This document shows, in pieces, positions 17,376 through 25,942 of a stretch of DNA of 64,000 nucleotides. Position numbers and translations under genes: made by a program. Origin of the DNA: JAICUF01 sp038250675. GTDB taxonomy: Bacteria > Gemmatimonadota > Gemmatimonadetes > Gemmatimonadales > GWC2-71-9. The stretch covers positions 186,001 to 250,000 of the forward strand of contig JBBSCB010000001.1 of assembly GCA_038250675.1 (NCBI GenBank). The letters are read 5' to 3'. The notes beneath the pieces were generated by a model, which searched no databases, was not told where the DNA came from, and saw only the letters and a list, made by a program, of their open reading frames with translations. Every line of letters starts with the position of its first letter. Positions within the stretch are counted from its first letter, which is position 1.

Positions 17376-18380
17376 ATGACACCGCGTCAGCGAGGCTCGA
17401 GATCGGCGATACTGCTATCTAACTGGTGTTATGCTGTCGGCCTACTGCTTCTAGCTGCATGTAGTGGAAGTTCCAAAACGCAACACACCAACTTCCGCGT
17501 CGGGCTCATCACGCCCGGCTCGGTGACCGATGCCGCCTGGAACTCCGGCGCCCTTGCCGGCCTCAACGCGGTCCGGGACTCGCTGGGCGCGGCGGTCAGC
17601 AGCGTCGAAGCGCGCACGCCGGCGGAGCAGGAAGACGCCCTCCGCACCTATGCCGCCCAGGGCTACGATCTGATATTTGCCCATGGCTATGAGTTCCAGG
17701 CGGCGGCGGAACGGGTCAGCGCCCAGTACCCCGGCCCGGTCTTCGTGGTCACCTCCGGCGAGCGGGCAACAGCGCGAGTGGTCCCCCTGGTCTTCCAGCT
17801 CGAAGACGCGAGCTACCTGGCCGGCATGGTGGCCGGAGGGCTCACCCGATCCGGGATCATCGCGTTTGTCGGCGGGGTGGAACTGCCGCCGGTCAAGCGC
17901 GCATACGAGGGATGGGTCAACGGCGCCCGGGCGGTGAATCCCGGCGTGCAGAGCCGAGTCAGCTACCTCAACACCTGGGATGATCCGTCGGCCGGCCGCG
18001 AGGCGGCGCTGGCGCTCATCCGGGTGGGGGCCGACATGTTCCACCACAACGCGGACGCCGCCGCCCTTGGCGTGTTTCAGGCGGTGAAGGAAAGTCCCGG
18101 GGTGTACATCTTCGGCGCCAACGCGGACCAGTCGCATCTCGCGCCGGATCACGTGGTCGGCTCCGCCGTCATCGATCTGCCTCACGCATTTCTGCTCGTG
18201 GCTCGCGAGGTTCACGATGGGCGCTTCACGTCGCGGGTCGAGTCGTTCGGCATTGCGAGCGACGTCGTGAAGTACATGCCTAATCCGCGGCTCGCGGCGC
18301 TGGTTCCGGCGCCGCTCGCCACCCGGGTGGCGGCCGCCGAGCACGCGCTCCGTGCCGGCACGCTCAAGGCGGTCCCATGA
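17376..18380 (+). CDS. BMP-family basic membrane lipoprotein, ABC importer substrate-binding protein
   Basis: The 334-residue protein is a lipoprotein with its lipobox at LLAAC (C29). The mature part begins with FRVGLITPGSVTDAAWN and has the BMP/PnrA fold markers FAHGYEFQAAAERVS, DASYLAGMVAGGLT and FGANADQSHLAPD. Members of the family bind purine nucleosides at the outer face of the membrane. It opens an operon with a Nif3-like gene, a double ATPase and two permeases, all overlapping, so it is the binding protein of that importer. A nucleoside substrate is likely but not proven. Confidence 0.92.
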   Translation: MTPRQRGSRSAILLSNWCYAVGLLLLAACSGSSKTQHTNFRVGLITPGSVTDAAWNSGALAGLNAVRDSLGAAVSSVEARTPAEQEDALRTYAAQGYDLIFAHGYEFQAAAERVSAQYPGPVFVVTSGERATARVVPLVFQLEDASYLAGMVAGGLTRSGIIAFVGGVELPPVKRAYEGWVNGARAVNPGVQSRVSYLNTWDDPSAGREAALALIRVGADMFHHNADAAALGVFQAVKESPGVYIFGANADQSHLAPDHVVGSAVIDLPHAFLLVAREVHDGRFTSRVESFGIASDVVKYMPNPRLAALVPAPLATRVAAAEHALRAGTLKAVP

Positions 18381-19192
18381 GTGGAACTGACGGCGTGTCG
18401 CTGGCGGAGGTCGTGGCGTATCTCGACCAGTATCTCCGGGTGCGGGACGTGCCGGACAGCGCCGTGGCGCTCAACGGACTCCAGGTCGAGAATCGCGGCT
18501 TCGTGGGCAGCATCGTCGCGGCGGTGGATGCATCGCAGGCGACGATCGACGGCGTGATCGAGGAAGAGCTGGCCGCCGGCCCCGGTGAGGGCGGCCCGCC
18601 GCTCATCCTCGTGCACCACGGCCTGCTCTGGGACGGCAACGTTCCGATCACCGGGCGCCGCTATCGCCGGCTGCGGGCACTCATCGATCACGACATCGCG
18701 CTCTACGCCGCGCACATTCCGCTGGATATCCACCCGGTGGTGGGCAACAACGCCGTACTGGCGGAGCGACTGGGGATTGCGATCGAAGGCTGGTTTGGCG
18801 ACGCGCGGGGCGTCCGGCTTGGCGTGTGGGGGCATGTGCCGCCGGCGCTGGCCCAGCGCGATGCGCTGCGGGCCGAGCTGGGGCGCGCCGTCGGTACGCC
18901 GCCGCCGGGACCGCTGCTGATTCCGGGCGGGCCCGAGCGCGTTGCCCGCGTCGGCATCATCACCGGCGCGGCCGGCTCGATGCTCGCAGACGCCCGCGAC
19001 GCGGGGCTGGACACGTTCATCACCGGTGAGGGCGCCCACCACACCTACTTCGATGCCACGGAGTGGGGACTCAACCTGCTCTACGCTGGCCACTACGCGA
19101 CCGAGACGCTGGGGGTGCAGGCGCTCGCGTCGCACCTTTCCGAGCGGTTTGACCTTCCCTGGGACTTCCACGACCACCCCACCGGCCTGTGA
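18377..19192 (+). CDS. Nif3-like dinuclear metal centre protein
   Basis: This belongs to the NIF3/YbgI family (also annotated GTP cyclohydrolase 1 type 2), which forms toroidal hexamers with a two-metal site. The 271-residue protein keeps the metal motifs: LVHHGLLW, AAHIPLDIHPVVGNN and the C-terminal GHYATE. The true reaction of the family is unsettled. It is inserted between the binding protein and the ATPase of a nucleoside-type ABC importer, with 4-bp overlaps on both sides, which suggests that it acts on the imported compound. Confidence 0.93.
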   Translation: MSGTDGVSLAEVVAYLDQYLRVRDVPDSAVALNGLQVENRGFVGSIVAAVDASQATIDGVIEEELAAGPGEGGPPLILVHHGLLWDGNVPITGRRYRRLRALIDHDIALYAAHIPLDIHPVVGNNAVLAERLGIAIEGWFGDARGVRLGVWGHVPPALAQRDALRAELGRAVGTPPPGPLLIPGGPERVARVGIITGAAGSMLADARDAGLDTFITGEGAHHTYFDATEWGLNLLYAGHYATETLGVQALASHLSERFDLPWDFHDHPTGL

Positions 19193-20652
19193 GCGCGGGC
19201 GCCGCGCTCCAGTTGCGCGGGATCGTGAAACGGTACGGTCGCGTCGCCGCCCTCAGCGGCGTGGATCTGACCGTCGCGCCCGGCGAAATCCACGCGATTC
19301 TGGGTGAAAACGGCGCGGGCAAGACCACGCTGATGCATGTGGCGTACGGGCTGGTGCGACCCGACGCAGGCAGCGTCAGTCTTGGTGCCGAGGCGCGCTC
19401 GCCGCGTTCACCGCGTGATGCGCGGCGGCTCGGCGCCGGCCTGGTCCACCAGCATTTCACCTCCATTCCCTCGCTCACTGTCGCCGACAACATTGTGCTC
19501 GCCGCCGGCTGGCGCGGGGCCGCATCCACGCTCCGTCGATCCGTGACCCAGGCGGTGGCGCGCTCCCGACTGCCGCTCGACGTGGACGCGATGGCGGGCG
19601 CGTTGCCGGTGGCCAGCCGGCAGCGGCTCGAGATCGTCAAGGCGCTGGCGGGGGACGCCCGCCTGCTGCTGCTCGACGAGCCCACGGCGGTACTGGGACC
19701 GGCTGAGGCGGAGGAGTTGCTGGCGCAGCTCCGCGCCTATGCAGCGGGCGGCACCGCGATCGTCCTGATCACCCACAAGCTGGACGAAGCGCTGGCCATC
19801 GCCCACCGGGTGACGGTGCTGCGACGTGGAGCGGTGGTGCTGGAGGGCGCCGCCACCGACCTGACCGGCAGCATGCTGGCCACTGCGATGATCGGCGCCG
19901 GCGTGGCGCCGGACAGCACCGTGCGCAGTGCGCCGAATCGCGGGGTGGTGCGCGTGATGGTGACGGCACTCGACGTGGAGCGCGAGGACCGACGTGGACC
20001 GGCCGTGCGCGGCGCCACGCTCAGCGTCGCCGGCGGCGAAGTGGTGGGTGTGGTCGGCGTGGAGGGCAGTGGCCAGCGCGAACTGTTGCGCGCGGTGGCC
20101 GGGCGCATTGCGTACCGGGCCGGCACGCTCGTGGTCACCGGCACCGTGGGATTCATTCCCGAGGACCGGACGACCGAGGGCCTGATCCCGGCGATGTCGC
20201 TCACCCAGAACCTGGTGCTCGGATCCGGTGCGGATGCGGACTGGATGGCTGCGGGCAGGATCGCGTGGCCGGCGGCGCGGCGCCGGATGGCGGAGCTGCT
20301 CGAGCAATACGGGATACGTGTGGAGGGACCCGACGCAGCCGCGGCGACGCTGAGTGGCGGGAACCAGCAGAAGGTGGTGATTGCCCGCGAGCTCGACCGG
20401 CGGCCGGCGGTGCTGGTCGCCGAGAACCCCACCCGTGGTCTGGACATCCGGGCCGCGGCTGAGGTGCACCATCGGCTGCGCGCCGCGGCCCGCGACGGTG
20501 CCGCCGTGCTGGTGGCGTCCACCGATCTCGATGAGGTACTGGCCGTTGCGGACCGTGCGGTCGTCATGGCGGGCGGGCGGCTGATCGACGTGCCGGCGGG
20601 CGCCGGTCGTGCCGCCATCGGCGCACTGATGCTCGGAGCCGGCGCGCCATGA
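19189..20652 (+). CDS. ABC importer ATPase with two nucleotide-binding domains (YufO/RbsA type)
   Basis: The 487-residue ATPase energises import together with the two permeases that follow. The first domain has Walker A GENGAGKTT and Walker B LLLLDEPTAVLGP; its signature is degenerate (LPVASRQR), as is common here. The second domain has a non-canonical P-loop GVEGSGQRELL, a full signature LSGGNQQK and NPTRGLDIRA. Such twin-domain ATPases pair with BMP-type binding proteins for nucleosides. The GTG start overlaps the Nif3 stop by GTGA. Confidence 0.94.
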   Translation: MSAGAALQLRGIVKRYGRVAALSGVDLTVAPGEIHAILGENGAGKTTLMHVAYGLVRPDAGSVSLGAEARSPRSPRDARRLGAGLVHQHFTSIPSLTVADNIVLAAGWRGAASTLRRSVTQAVARSRLPLDVDAMAGALPVASRQRLEIVKALAGDARLLLLDEPTAVLGPAEAEELLAQLRAYAAGGTAIVLITHKLDEALAIAHRVTVLRRGAVVLEGAATDLTGSMLATAMIGAGVAPDSTVRSAPNRGVVRVMVTALDVEREDRRGPAVRGATLSVAGGEVVGVVGVEGSGQRELLRAVAGRIAYRAGTLVVTGTVGFIPEDRTTEGLIPAMSLTQNLVLGSGADADWMAAGRIAWPAARRRMAELLEQYGIRVEGPDAAAATLSGGNQQKVVIARELDRRPAVLVAENPTRGLDIRAAAEVHHRLRAAARDGAAVLVASTDLDEVLAVADRAVVMAGGRLIDVPAGAGRAAIGALMLGAGAP

Positions 20653-21674
20653 GACGCGGCGCCCTGGCGGGCGCCCCGCCGGGCGTCGTGGCCCTGGCGG
20701 CGGGGCTGATTGTGCTCGCGCTGGGGCTCCGACTGGCGGGGTACGATCCGCTGCTGGCGCTCGGCGCGCTGTGGCGGGGCGCATTTGGATCGTGGTACGC
20801 ATTCGCGTCGGTGACGCTGGTCCGGGCGACGCCGCTCATCCTGCTGGGGCTGGGCTTTGCGCTGGCGCTCAGAGGGGGCGCGCTGAATATCGGCGCTGAG
20901 GGTCAGTTCTATGCGGGCGCGACCGCGGCCGCGTGGGTGGGTGCGCATGTGGCGGGGTATCCGCCGGTGCTCGCCATTGGAGCCACATGGGTCGCGGCGG
21001 TGGTGGCGGGGGCGCTCTGGATTCTGCTGCCGGTGGTGCTGCGGCTGCGCTTTGGCGTGCTCGAGGTAATCAGTACGCTGCTGCTGAATTTCGTGGCCGA
21101 ATCGTTCGTCAGTCTGATGGTGCAGGGCCCGCTGCAGGAACACACCCACGTCTACCCCGAAAGCGATCCGATCGCCGCGGCCGCACGCCTGCCCATGCTG
21201 CCCGGCAGCCGGCTGCATGTCGGCTTCGCCGCGGCGATTGCTCTCGCGGTGGGACTCTGGTACGTCCTGGCCCGGACGGCGTGGGGCTTCCGGCTGCTGG
21301 CGACCGGGCTGGGTCCCCGTGCCGCGCAGATCAGCGGCAGGATCCGGGTGGGGTGGATGACCGCCGTGGCCCTGCTGATGTCGGGCGCGATCGCGGGGCT
21401 CGCCGGGGGAATCGAAGTGGGCGGCGTGTCCTACGCGCTCTATCCCAACCTCTCGCCGGGGTACGGGTTCACAGCGATAGCCGTGGCGCTGCTGGCGCGG
21501 CTCCGGCCCATCGCCATCATCGTGACGGGCATCCTCTTCGGGGCGCTCGAGGCGGGCGCCGGCGCCATGCAGCGCGACGCGGCGGTCCCGGCCGTCACCG
21601 TCCATATCGTCGAGGCGGTGATCATCGTGGTCATCCTGCTGGCGGACGCCGCCGCCCGGCGGAGGCCGGCATGA
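20649..21674 (+). CDS. ABC importer permease 1 (nucleoside/simple sugar type)
   Basis: The 341-residue permease has about nine transmembrane helices. The BPD_transp_2 motif is GGALNIGAEGQFYAGA, and GVLEVISTLLLNFVAE is also typical of YufP-like nucleoside permeases. It overlaps the ATPase gene and the second permease by 4 bases each. It forms a heterodimeric channel with that second permease. Confidence 0.93.
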   Translation: MRRGALAGAPPGVVALAAGLIVLALGLRLAGYDPLLALGALWRGAFGSWYAFASVTLVRATPLILLGLGFALALRGGALNIGAEGQFYAGATAAAWVGAHVAGYPPVLAIGATWVAAVVAGALWILLPVVLRLRFGVLEVISTLLLNFVAESFVSLMVQGPLQEHTHVYPESDPIAAAARLPMLPGSRLHVGFAAAIALAVGLWYVLARTAWGFRLLATGLGPRAAQISGRIRVGWMTAVALLMSGAIAGLAGGIEVGGVSYALYPNLSPGYGFTAIAVALLARLRPIAIIVTGILFGALEAGAGAMQRDAAVPAVTVHIVEAVIIVVILLADAAARRRPA

Positions 21675-22606
21675 CGGTCACCGTCGCGGTCGTTGTGGGC
21701 GGATTTCTCGCCGCCGCCGTCCGGGTGGCAACGCCGTTGCTGCTCGCCGCGACCGGCGAGCTCGTGGCGGAGCGTTCCGGCGTGATCAATCTGGGGATCG
21801 AGGGCGCGATGCTGTGCGGTGCGCTGGCCGCGGCCATCGGCGCGACGGTGGGCGGACCATGGGCGGGACTCGCGCTCGGCCTCGCGGCGGGGATGACGCT
21901 GGCCGCGATCTTTGCGGCGGTGGCCATCGGCGCGGGTGCCGACCAGATCATCTCGGGGACGGCGATGACGCTCGGTGCCATCGGGCTGACGGGCGCCGGG
22001 TACCGTCTGGCGTTTGGTGCGGGCGGTGCGGGGCTGGGCATTCCCACGTTCGGCGCGATGCGGCTGCCCGGGCTGGCGACGCTGCCGGTGGTGGGAGAGG
22101 CGTTCTTTGCCCAGCCGGTGCCGACCTATCTGGCGCTGGGCGCGGTGCCGGTGGTGTGGTGGCTGCTCTTCCGTACGCGACTGGGGCTGGAGCTCCGGGC
22201 GGCCGGCGAAGGAGCGCAGTCCGCCCGCGCGATGGGTGTCCGGGTGCGTACGATCCGGGTGGCGGCGACGCTGCTCGGCGGTGCGTTTGCCGGCGTAGCC
22301 GGCGCGACGCTGGTGCTGGCGCAAGTCGGCACGTTTACCGAGCGGATGACCGCGGGCCGCGGGTTCGTGGCGATCGCCATCGTGGTGCTGGGACGGTGGC
22401 GGCCGGGCGGCGTACTCCTCGCGGCACTGCTCTTTGGCGGGGCGACCGCCCTGCAGTACGTCTTCCAGGCGGCCGGCATGCGGGTGCCGTACCAGCTCTT
22501 CCTCATGCTGCCGTACCTGCTCACGCTGCTGGCGCTGGCGGCGGCGGCGCGGCGGGTGCAGGCGCCAGCCGATCTGGGACGCGGCCTCGATGAAGACGCC
22601 AACTAG
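21671..22606 (+). CDS. ABC importer permease 2 (nucleoside/simple sugar type)
   Basis: The 311-residue permease has about eight to nine transmembrane helices and the family motif ERSGVINLGIEGAMLCGA, followed by GADQIISGTAMTLGAIGLTG and a late loop SARAMGVRVRTIRVAATLLGGAFAGVAG, as in YufQ-like proteins. It is the last gene of the importer operon. A longer open frame upstream is antisense-like noise inside permease 1; the ATG at 21671 overlaps its stop by ATGA. Confidence 0.93.
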   Translation: MTVTVAVVVGGFLAAAVRVATPLLLAATGELVAERSGVINLGIEGAMLCGALAAAIGATVGGPWAGLALGLAAGMTLAAIFAAVAIGAGADQIISGTAMTLGAIGLTGAGYRLAFGAGGAGLGIPTFGAMRLPGLATLPVVGEAFFAQPVPTYLALGAVPVVWWLLFRTRLGLELRAAGEGAQSARAMGVRVRTIRVAATLLGGAFAGVAGATLVLAQVGTFTERMTAGRGFVAIAIVVLGRWRPGGVLLAALLFGGATALQYVFQAAGMRVPYQLFLMLPYLLTLLALAAAARRVQAPADLGRGLDEDAN

Positions 22607-22627
22607 GACGGGGACGCGGCGAGCAAC

Positions 22628-23383
22628 TCAGCGTGCAGTGGTGGAGGGCAGGAGCGCCGTGCGTGCGGCGGCGATCTGGTCGCGCACGCGGTCGCGGAGC
22701 GCCGGCACGTCGTCCAGCGTCAGGCCGGCGGTCGGCACCGGCTCGAGCACGCGCACCTCGGCCGTCGATCGACCCATCTTCCACCCCTTCTTGGGCAGTG
22801 CCGGCCCGGTTCCCGCCAGCGCGAGCGGGAGAATGGGGACGCCGGCCTCGACCGCGAGCCGGAAGGCGCCGTCCTTGAACGGCAGCATGCGGCCGCTGGC
22901 CGAGCGGGTTCCCTCCGGAAAGATCATCACCGACACGTGGTTGGCCAGGACCTCCTTGCAGTGCTCCAGCGCTTCGATGGCACTGGGGCCGACGCCGCGG
23001 CGGATGGGGATGTCCCCCACCATCCACATCATCCAGCCCAGCACGGGGATGCGGAACAGCTCGGCCTTGGAGAGCCACTTCATCTCCCATGGGAGGTGGC
23101 TGATCAGCAGGATGTCGGCGAAGGATTCGTGGTTGGAGACGACGACGTAGGGGTGGCGGGGGTTGGGGATCCGGACACCCGAGGTGCGGAAATGCCAGAA
23201 GGGGCTGAGCCGGGCGGTCACGTGGGCGATCTGCCGGAAGAGCCGCCCGACGAAATAGTGACCGCGGTCGAACGGCGCCGTGACGACACGCAGCACCGCC
23301 ATGACGGGGAGCAGTATCAGGATGCAGGCGATGAGCACGAACCAGGTCCAGAGAGACACCACCGCCCGCCACAACTCCGCCAT
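22628..23383 (-). CDS. plsC: 1-acyl-sn-glycerol-3-phosphate acyltransferase
   Basis: The enzyme makes phosphatidic acid by acylating lysophosphatidate at the inner membrane. It has the catalytic NHESFAD box (NHx4D), the substrate box FPEGTRS and downstream IPLALAGTGPALPKKGW-like LPLALAG. An N-terminal membrane helix (VSLWTWFVLIACILILLPV) anchors it. ATG 23383 is preferred because GAGG lies seven bases upstream; an ATG at 23431 would add 16 residues. Total length is about 251 residues, typical for the family. It converges on the permease operon with a 21-bp gap. Confidence 0.92.
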   Translation of the reverse strand: MAELWRAVVSLWTWFVLIACILILLPVMAVLRVVTAPFDRGHYFVGRLFRQIAHVTARLSPFWHFRTSGVRIPNPRHPYVVVSNHESFADILLISHLPWEMKWLSKAELFRIPVLGWMMWMVGDIPIRRGVGPSAIEALEHCKEVLANHVSVMIFPEGTRSASGRMLPFKDGAFRLAVEAGVPILPLALAGTGPALPKKGWKMGRSTAEVRVLEPVPTAGLTLDDVPALRDRVRDQIAAARTALLPSTTAR

Positions 23384-23525
23384 GGACCGACCTCGCTCGA
23401 TGCCTGACATTTCCCTGGTGCGCCAGCGCACAGACCCGACGGGTAATTGCAGGTAACCTTAGCGCCCTGCCGCCGGGGCCGACAAGGGCGCCGGCGGGCG
23501 CCCAGACCCACAATCCGAGGGATGG

Positions 23526-24692
23526 ATGGCGAACGAGGAGGCGAGCGTACCCCTGGGGTCCGTGATGGCTCCCGACGTGGACGACACGGCGCAGGCGGTG
23601 TCGTCGTCCGGCCAGGACACGGACATCGGCCGGACCGTGGCGGTGCTGGGCGACCGCCTCGAAGTGCGATCGCTCGCGCTGACCGGGCTGCTGGTGCTGG
23701 CCTGCTTCTACACGCTCTATTTTGCGCGGGCCTTCGTCCTGCCGATCCTTCTCGCCATCCTGCTCGACTTCCTGTTCAGTCCGGTCATTCGCGGCCTCAA
23801 GCGCCTGCATGTACCGGTCCCGCTGGGGGCCGGGCTGGTGGTGCTGGGTCTCCTGGGCGCGGTGACGGGTGGCGTCTACGAGCTGAGCGGGCCGGCGCAG
23901 AAGTGGATCGCGTCGGCGCCGGCCAGCATGGCCAAGGCGGAGCGGAAGCTCCGAACGCTCCGCAAGCCGGTGGAGCAGGTGAGCAAGACGGCGGAACAGG
24001 TGGCGCAGGCGACCAGCATGGACGACTCGAAGCCGCAGCAGGTCGTGATAAAGGGCAGTTCGGCGACGGAGCGGCTGTTCGGCACGACGCGCGGCATCGT
24101 GACCGGGTTCATGGAGGTGCTCATCCTCCTCTACTTCCTGCTCGCGGCCGGCGACATGTTCCTGCAGAAGCTGATCAGGGTGCTGCCGCAGTTCCGCGAC
24201 AAGAAGCGCGCGGTCAGCATCGCGCGCCAGACCGAGGCGTCGATCTCGACGTACCTCTTCACCATCACGCTCATCAACGCGGGCCAGGGGCTGGCCGTGG
24301 CGCTCGGCATGCTGGCCATCGGGATGCCCAACGCGGCGCTGTGGGGCGTGCTTGCCGGGCTGCTCGAGTTCATTCCGTATGTGGGCGCCGCGACGATGGT
24401 GGCGACGCTGGCGTTTGCCGGGCTGGTGACGTTCGATACGCTCGGGCACGCGCTGGTGCCGGCACTCGTCTACCTGGCCACCAACTTCGTGCAGGCCAAC
24501 CTGGTCAGCCCGATGGTGCTGGGCAACCGCCTCACGCTCAATCCGGTGGCGATCTTCATCGGGCTGGTGTTCTGGCTCTGGATCTGGGGCATACCCGGGG
24601 CGTTTATCGCGGTGCCGCTGCTGGCGACGTTCAAGATCTTCTGCGACCACATCGAGTCGCTGGCACCGATCGGGGAGTTTCTGGGCAAGTGA
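23526..24692 (+). CDS. AI-2E-family transporter
   Basis: The 388-residue integral membrane protein of the AI-2 exporter/PerM superfamily has paired helices near residues 55-100, a soluble amphipathic stretch (about 120-185), and a block of helices from 195 to the end with the family signature GLLEFIPYVGAAT and the late NFVQANLVSPMVLGNRLTLNPV. GAGGG lies just before the ATG. Family members export small molecules or exchange Na+/H+; the substrate cannot be predicted. It is divergent from plsC across about 140 bp. Confidence 0.9.
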   Translation: MANEEASVPLGSVMAPDVDDTAQAVSSSGQDTDIGRTVAVLGDRLEVRSLALTGLLVLACFYTLYFARAFVLPILLAILLDFLFSPVIRGLKRLHVPVPLGAGLVVLGLLGAVTGGVYELSGPAQKWIASAPASMAKAERKLRTLRKPVEQVSKTAEQVAQATSMDDSKPQQVVIKGSSATERLFGTTRGIVTGFMEVLILLYFLLAAGDMFLQKLIRVLPQFRDKKRAVSIARQTEASISTYLFTITLINAGQGLAVALGMLAIGMPNAALWGVLAGLLEFIPYVGAATMVATLAFAGLVTFDTLGHALVPALVYLATNFVQANLVSPMVLGNRLTLNPVAIFIGLVFWLWIWGIPGAFIAVPLLATFKIFCDHIESLAPIGEFLGK

Positions 24693-25153
24693 CTCTCACC
24701 GTGGCCGAACGCGCCGCGCTGGGTTCGCTGTGCCGCCTGGTGGATTGTGACCGCGTGCGGATACATCGCGCCGGCGGCGACCGGATTCGGCGCCTCGTGC
24801 TGGCGCTGAGCGGCGGGCGCGCGGTGGCCCTGGGCAATCACGTCTTCCTGCCCGAGGGTCCGCCGCTGCTGCCGGTGCTGGCGCACGAGCTGACGCATTG
24901 CGGCCAGTATCAGGCGTGGGGAGCGCTGCAGTACTACGTTCGCGGCATCGGGGACCGATGCCGCGACGTGGCGCACGCGGCGCTCAATCTCTGCGAGAGC
25001 CCATATCGCTACACGGCGGACGGCAGGCCGTTCGACGCGTACGGCATGGAACAGCAGGGACAGATCGTGGAGGATTGTTTCAATGGCGACGCGACGGCCC
25101 GGGCGCTCTCCCCGTATCATCCCGCGTCCCGGCTCGACTCAAGATCTAGCTGA
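24689..25153 (+). CDS. DUF4157-like HELTH metallopeptidase-fold protein
   Basis: This 154-residue protein contains LAHELTHCGQYQAWG, a zincin-type HExxH site (H66, E67, H70) of the kind found in DUF4157 and eCIS-core proteins. There is no signal peptide or membrane helix. The GTG start overlaps the stop of the AI-2E transporter by GTGA, so the two are translated together. The third metal ligand is not obvious; the C-terminal half is Cys/Asp rich (RCRDVAHAALNLCES). A peptidase activity is inferred from the motif only. Confidence 0.65.
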   Translation: MTLTVAERAALGSLCRLVDCDRVRIHRAGGDRIRRLVLALSGGRAVALGNHVFLPEGPPLLPVLAHELTHCGQYQAWGALQYYVRGIGDRCRDVAHAALNLCESPYRYTADGRPFDAYGMEQQGQIVEDCFNGDATARALSPYHPASRLDSRSS

Positions 25154-25166
25154 AGAAGCCCGCATC

Positions 25167-25457
25167 ATGGGACTCGACAACTTGCAGGGCCTGTTCGTGG
25201 ACGAGTTGAAGGACATCTACAACGCGGAGAAGTAGATCACCAAGGCGCTTCCCCGCATGGCCAGGGCGGCGAACTCGCCGGCGCAGCAGCGTGCGTTTCA
25301 GAAGCACCTCACGCAGACCGAGCAGCACGTGGCACGTCTGGAAAAGGTCTTCGAGCGGCTGGAGGAGTCTCCCCGCGGAAAGAAGTGCGAAGGCGGCATC
25401 AACACCGCTGCCGCGGCGGTGGGTGTCGAGGAAGACGAGGAGTTTGACGCGGAGTAG
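25167..25457 (+). pseudogene. Decayed YciE/DUF892 ferritin-like protein gene
   Basis: Translation from ATG 25167 gives MGLDNLQGLFVDELKDIYNAEK, the usual start of YciE-like (DUF892) ferritin-like proteins, then an in-frame TAG at 25233-25235, then ITKALPRMARAANSP and QKHLTQTEQHVARLEKVFERL in the same frame. After KKCEGG it jumps to GINTAAAAVGVEEDEE, which resembles the C-terminal tail, so about 70 central residues seem to be lost. Both the nonsense codon and the internal deletion argue for a pseudogene of a stress-related ferritin-like protein. Intact members are about 165 residues long. Confidence 0.85.
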
Positions 25458-25468
25458 CGGCCGCCCGC

Positions 25469-25942
25469 TCAGGCAGTAAGCAGCGCAACGACCTCGGGGT
25501 GGCCGGCGGCCATCGCGAGGTCGTTGGCGTTGGGGCCATCGGCCGACCGGACGGCCACATCTGCGCCCCGGGCCAGCAGCGCCCGGACCATCGCGACATC
25601 GCCGAGTTGTGCTGCACCGTGCAGTGGCGTCCATCCGCCGTGCTGGGTCGCGTTGGCGTCGGCGCCCTGGGCCAGCAGCAGCTCCACGACCGCCGTGCGG
25701 CCGCCGGCCACGGCGGCGTGGAGCGGTTGATTGGCCAGCGTGTTGGTTGACCGGACGGCGACATCGGCGCCGTGGGTCAGGAGCAGCCGCACGACGTCCG
25801 CGTGACCGTAGTGCGCGGCCAGGTGGAGCGCGGTCCAGCCGTCGGCATTGCGGGCGTCGAGCGCGGACGGATCGGCGCGCAGCAGCGCGGCGACCCGCTC
25901 GGCGTCGCCGGCCTGGGCGGCCGCCGCGAGGACGACGCTCAC
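25469..25942 (-). CDS. Ankyrin-repeat protein
   Basis: The 157-residue protein consists of about four ankyrin repeats (for example DGWTALHLAAHYGHADVVRL, LANQPLHAAVAGGRTAVVEL and GGWTPLHGAAQLGDVAMVRA). Such proteins bind partner proteins. No signal or membrane helix is present, so it is probably cytoplasmic. Its ATG overlaps the stop of the threonine aldolase gene by 4 bases, so it is the last gene of the run VOC protein-ltaE-ankyrin; the partner is unknown. Confidence 0.92.
   Translation of the reverse strand: MSVVLAAAAQAGDAERVAALLRADPSALDARNADGWTALHLAAHYGHADVVRLLLTHGADVAVRSTNTLANQPLHAAVAGGRTAVVELLLAQGADANATQHGGWTPLHGAAQLGDVAMVRALLARGADVAVRSADGPNANDLAMAAGHPEVVALLTA

Noticed and set aside
22521..24650. 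A 709-codon open frame on the minus strand through plsC and the AI-2E gene
   Set aside because: It shares a strand but not a frame with plsC and is antisense to the transporter; the composition is low-complexity Arg/Pro.
25233..25235. Possible recoding (read-through or pyrrolysine) at the amber codon of the YciE-like gene
   Set aside because: The gene also lacks its central part, so decay is the simpler explanation, and no recoding element was seen.
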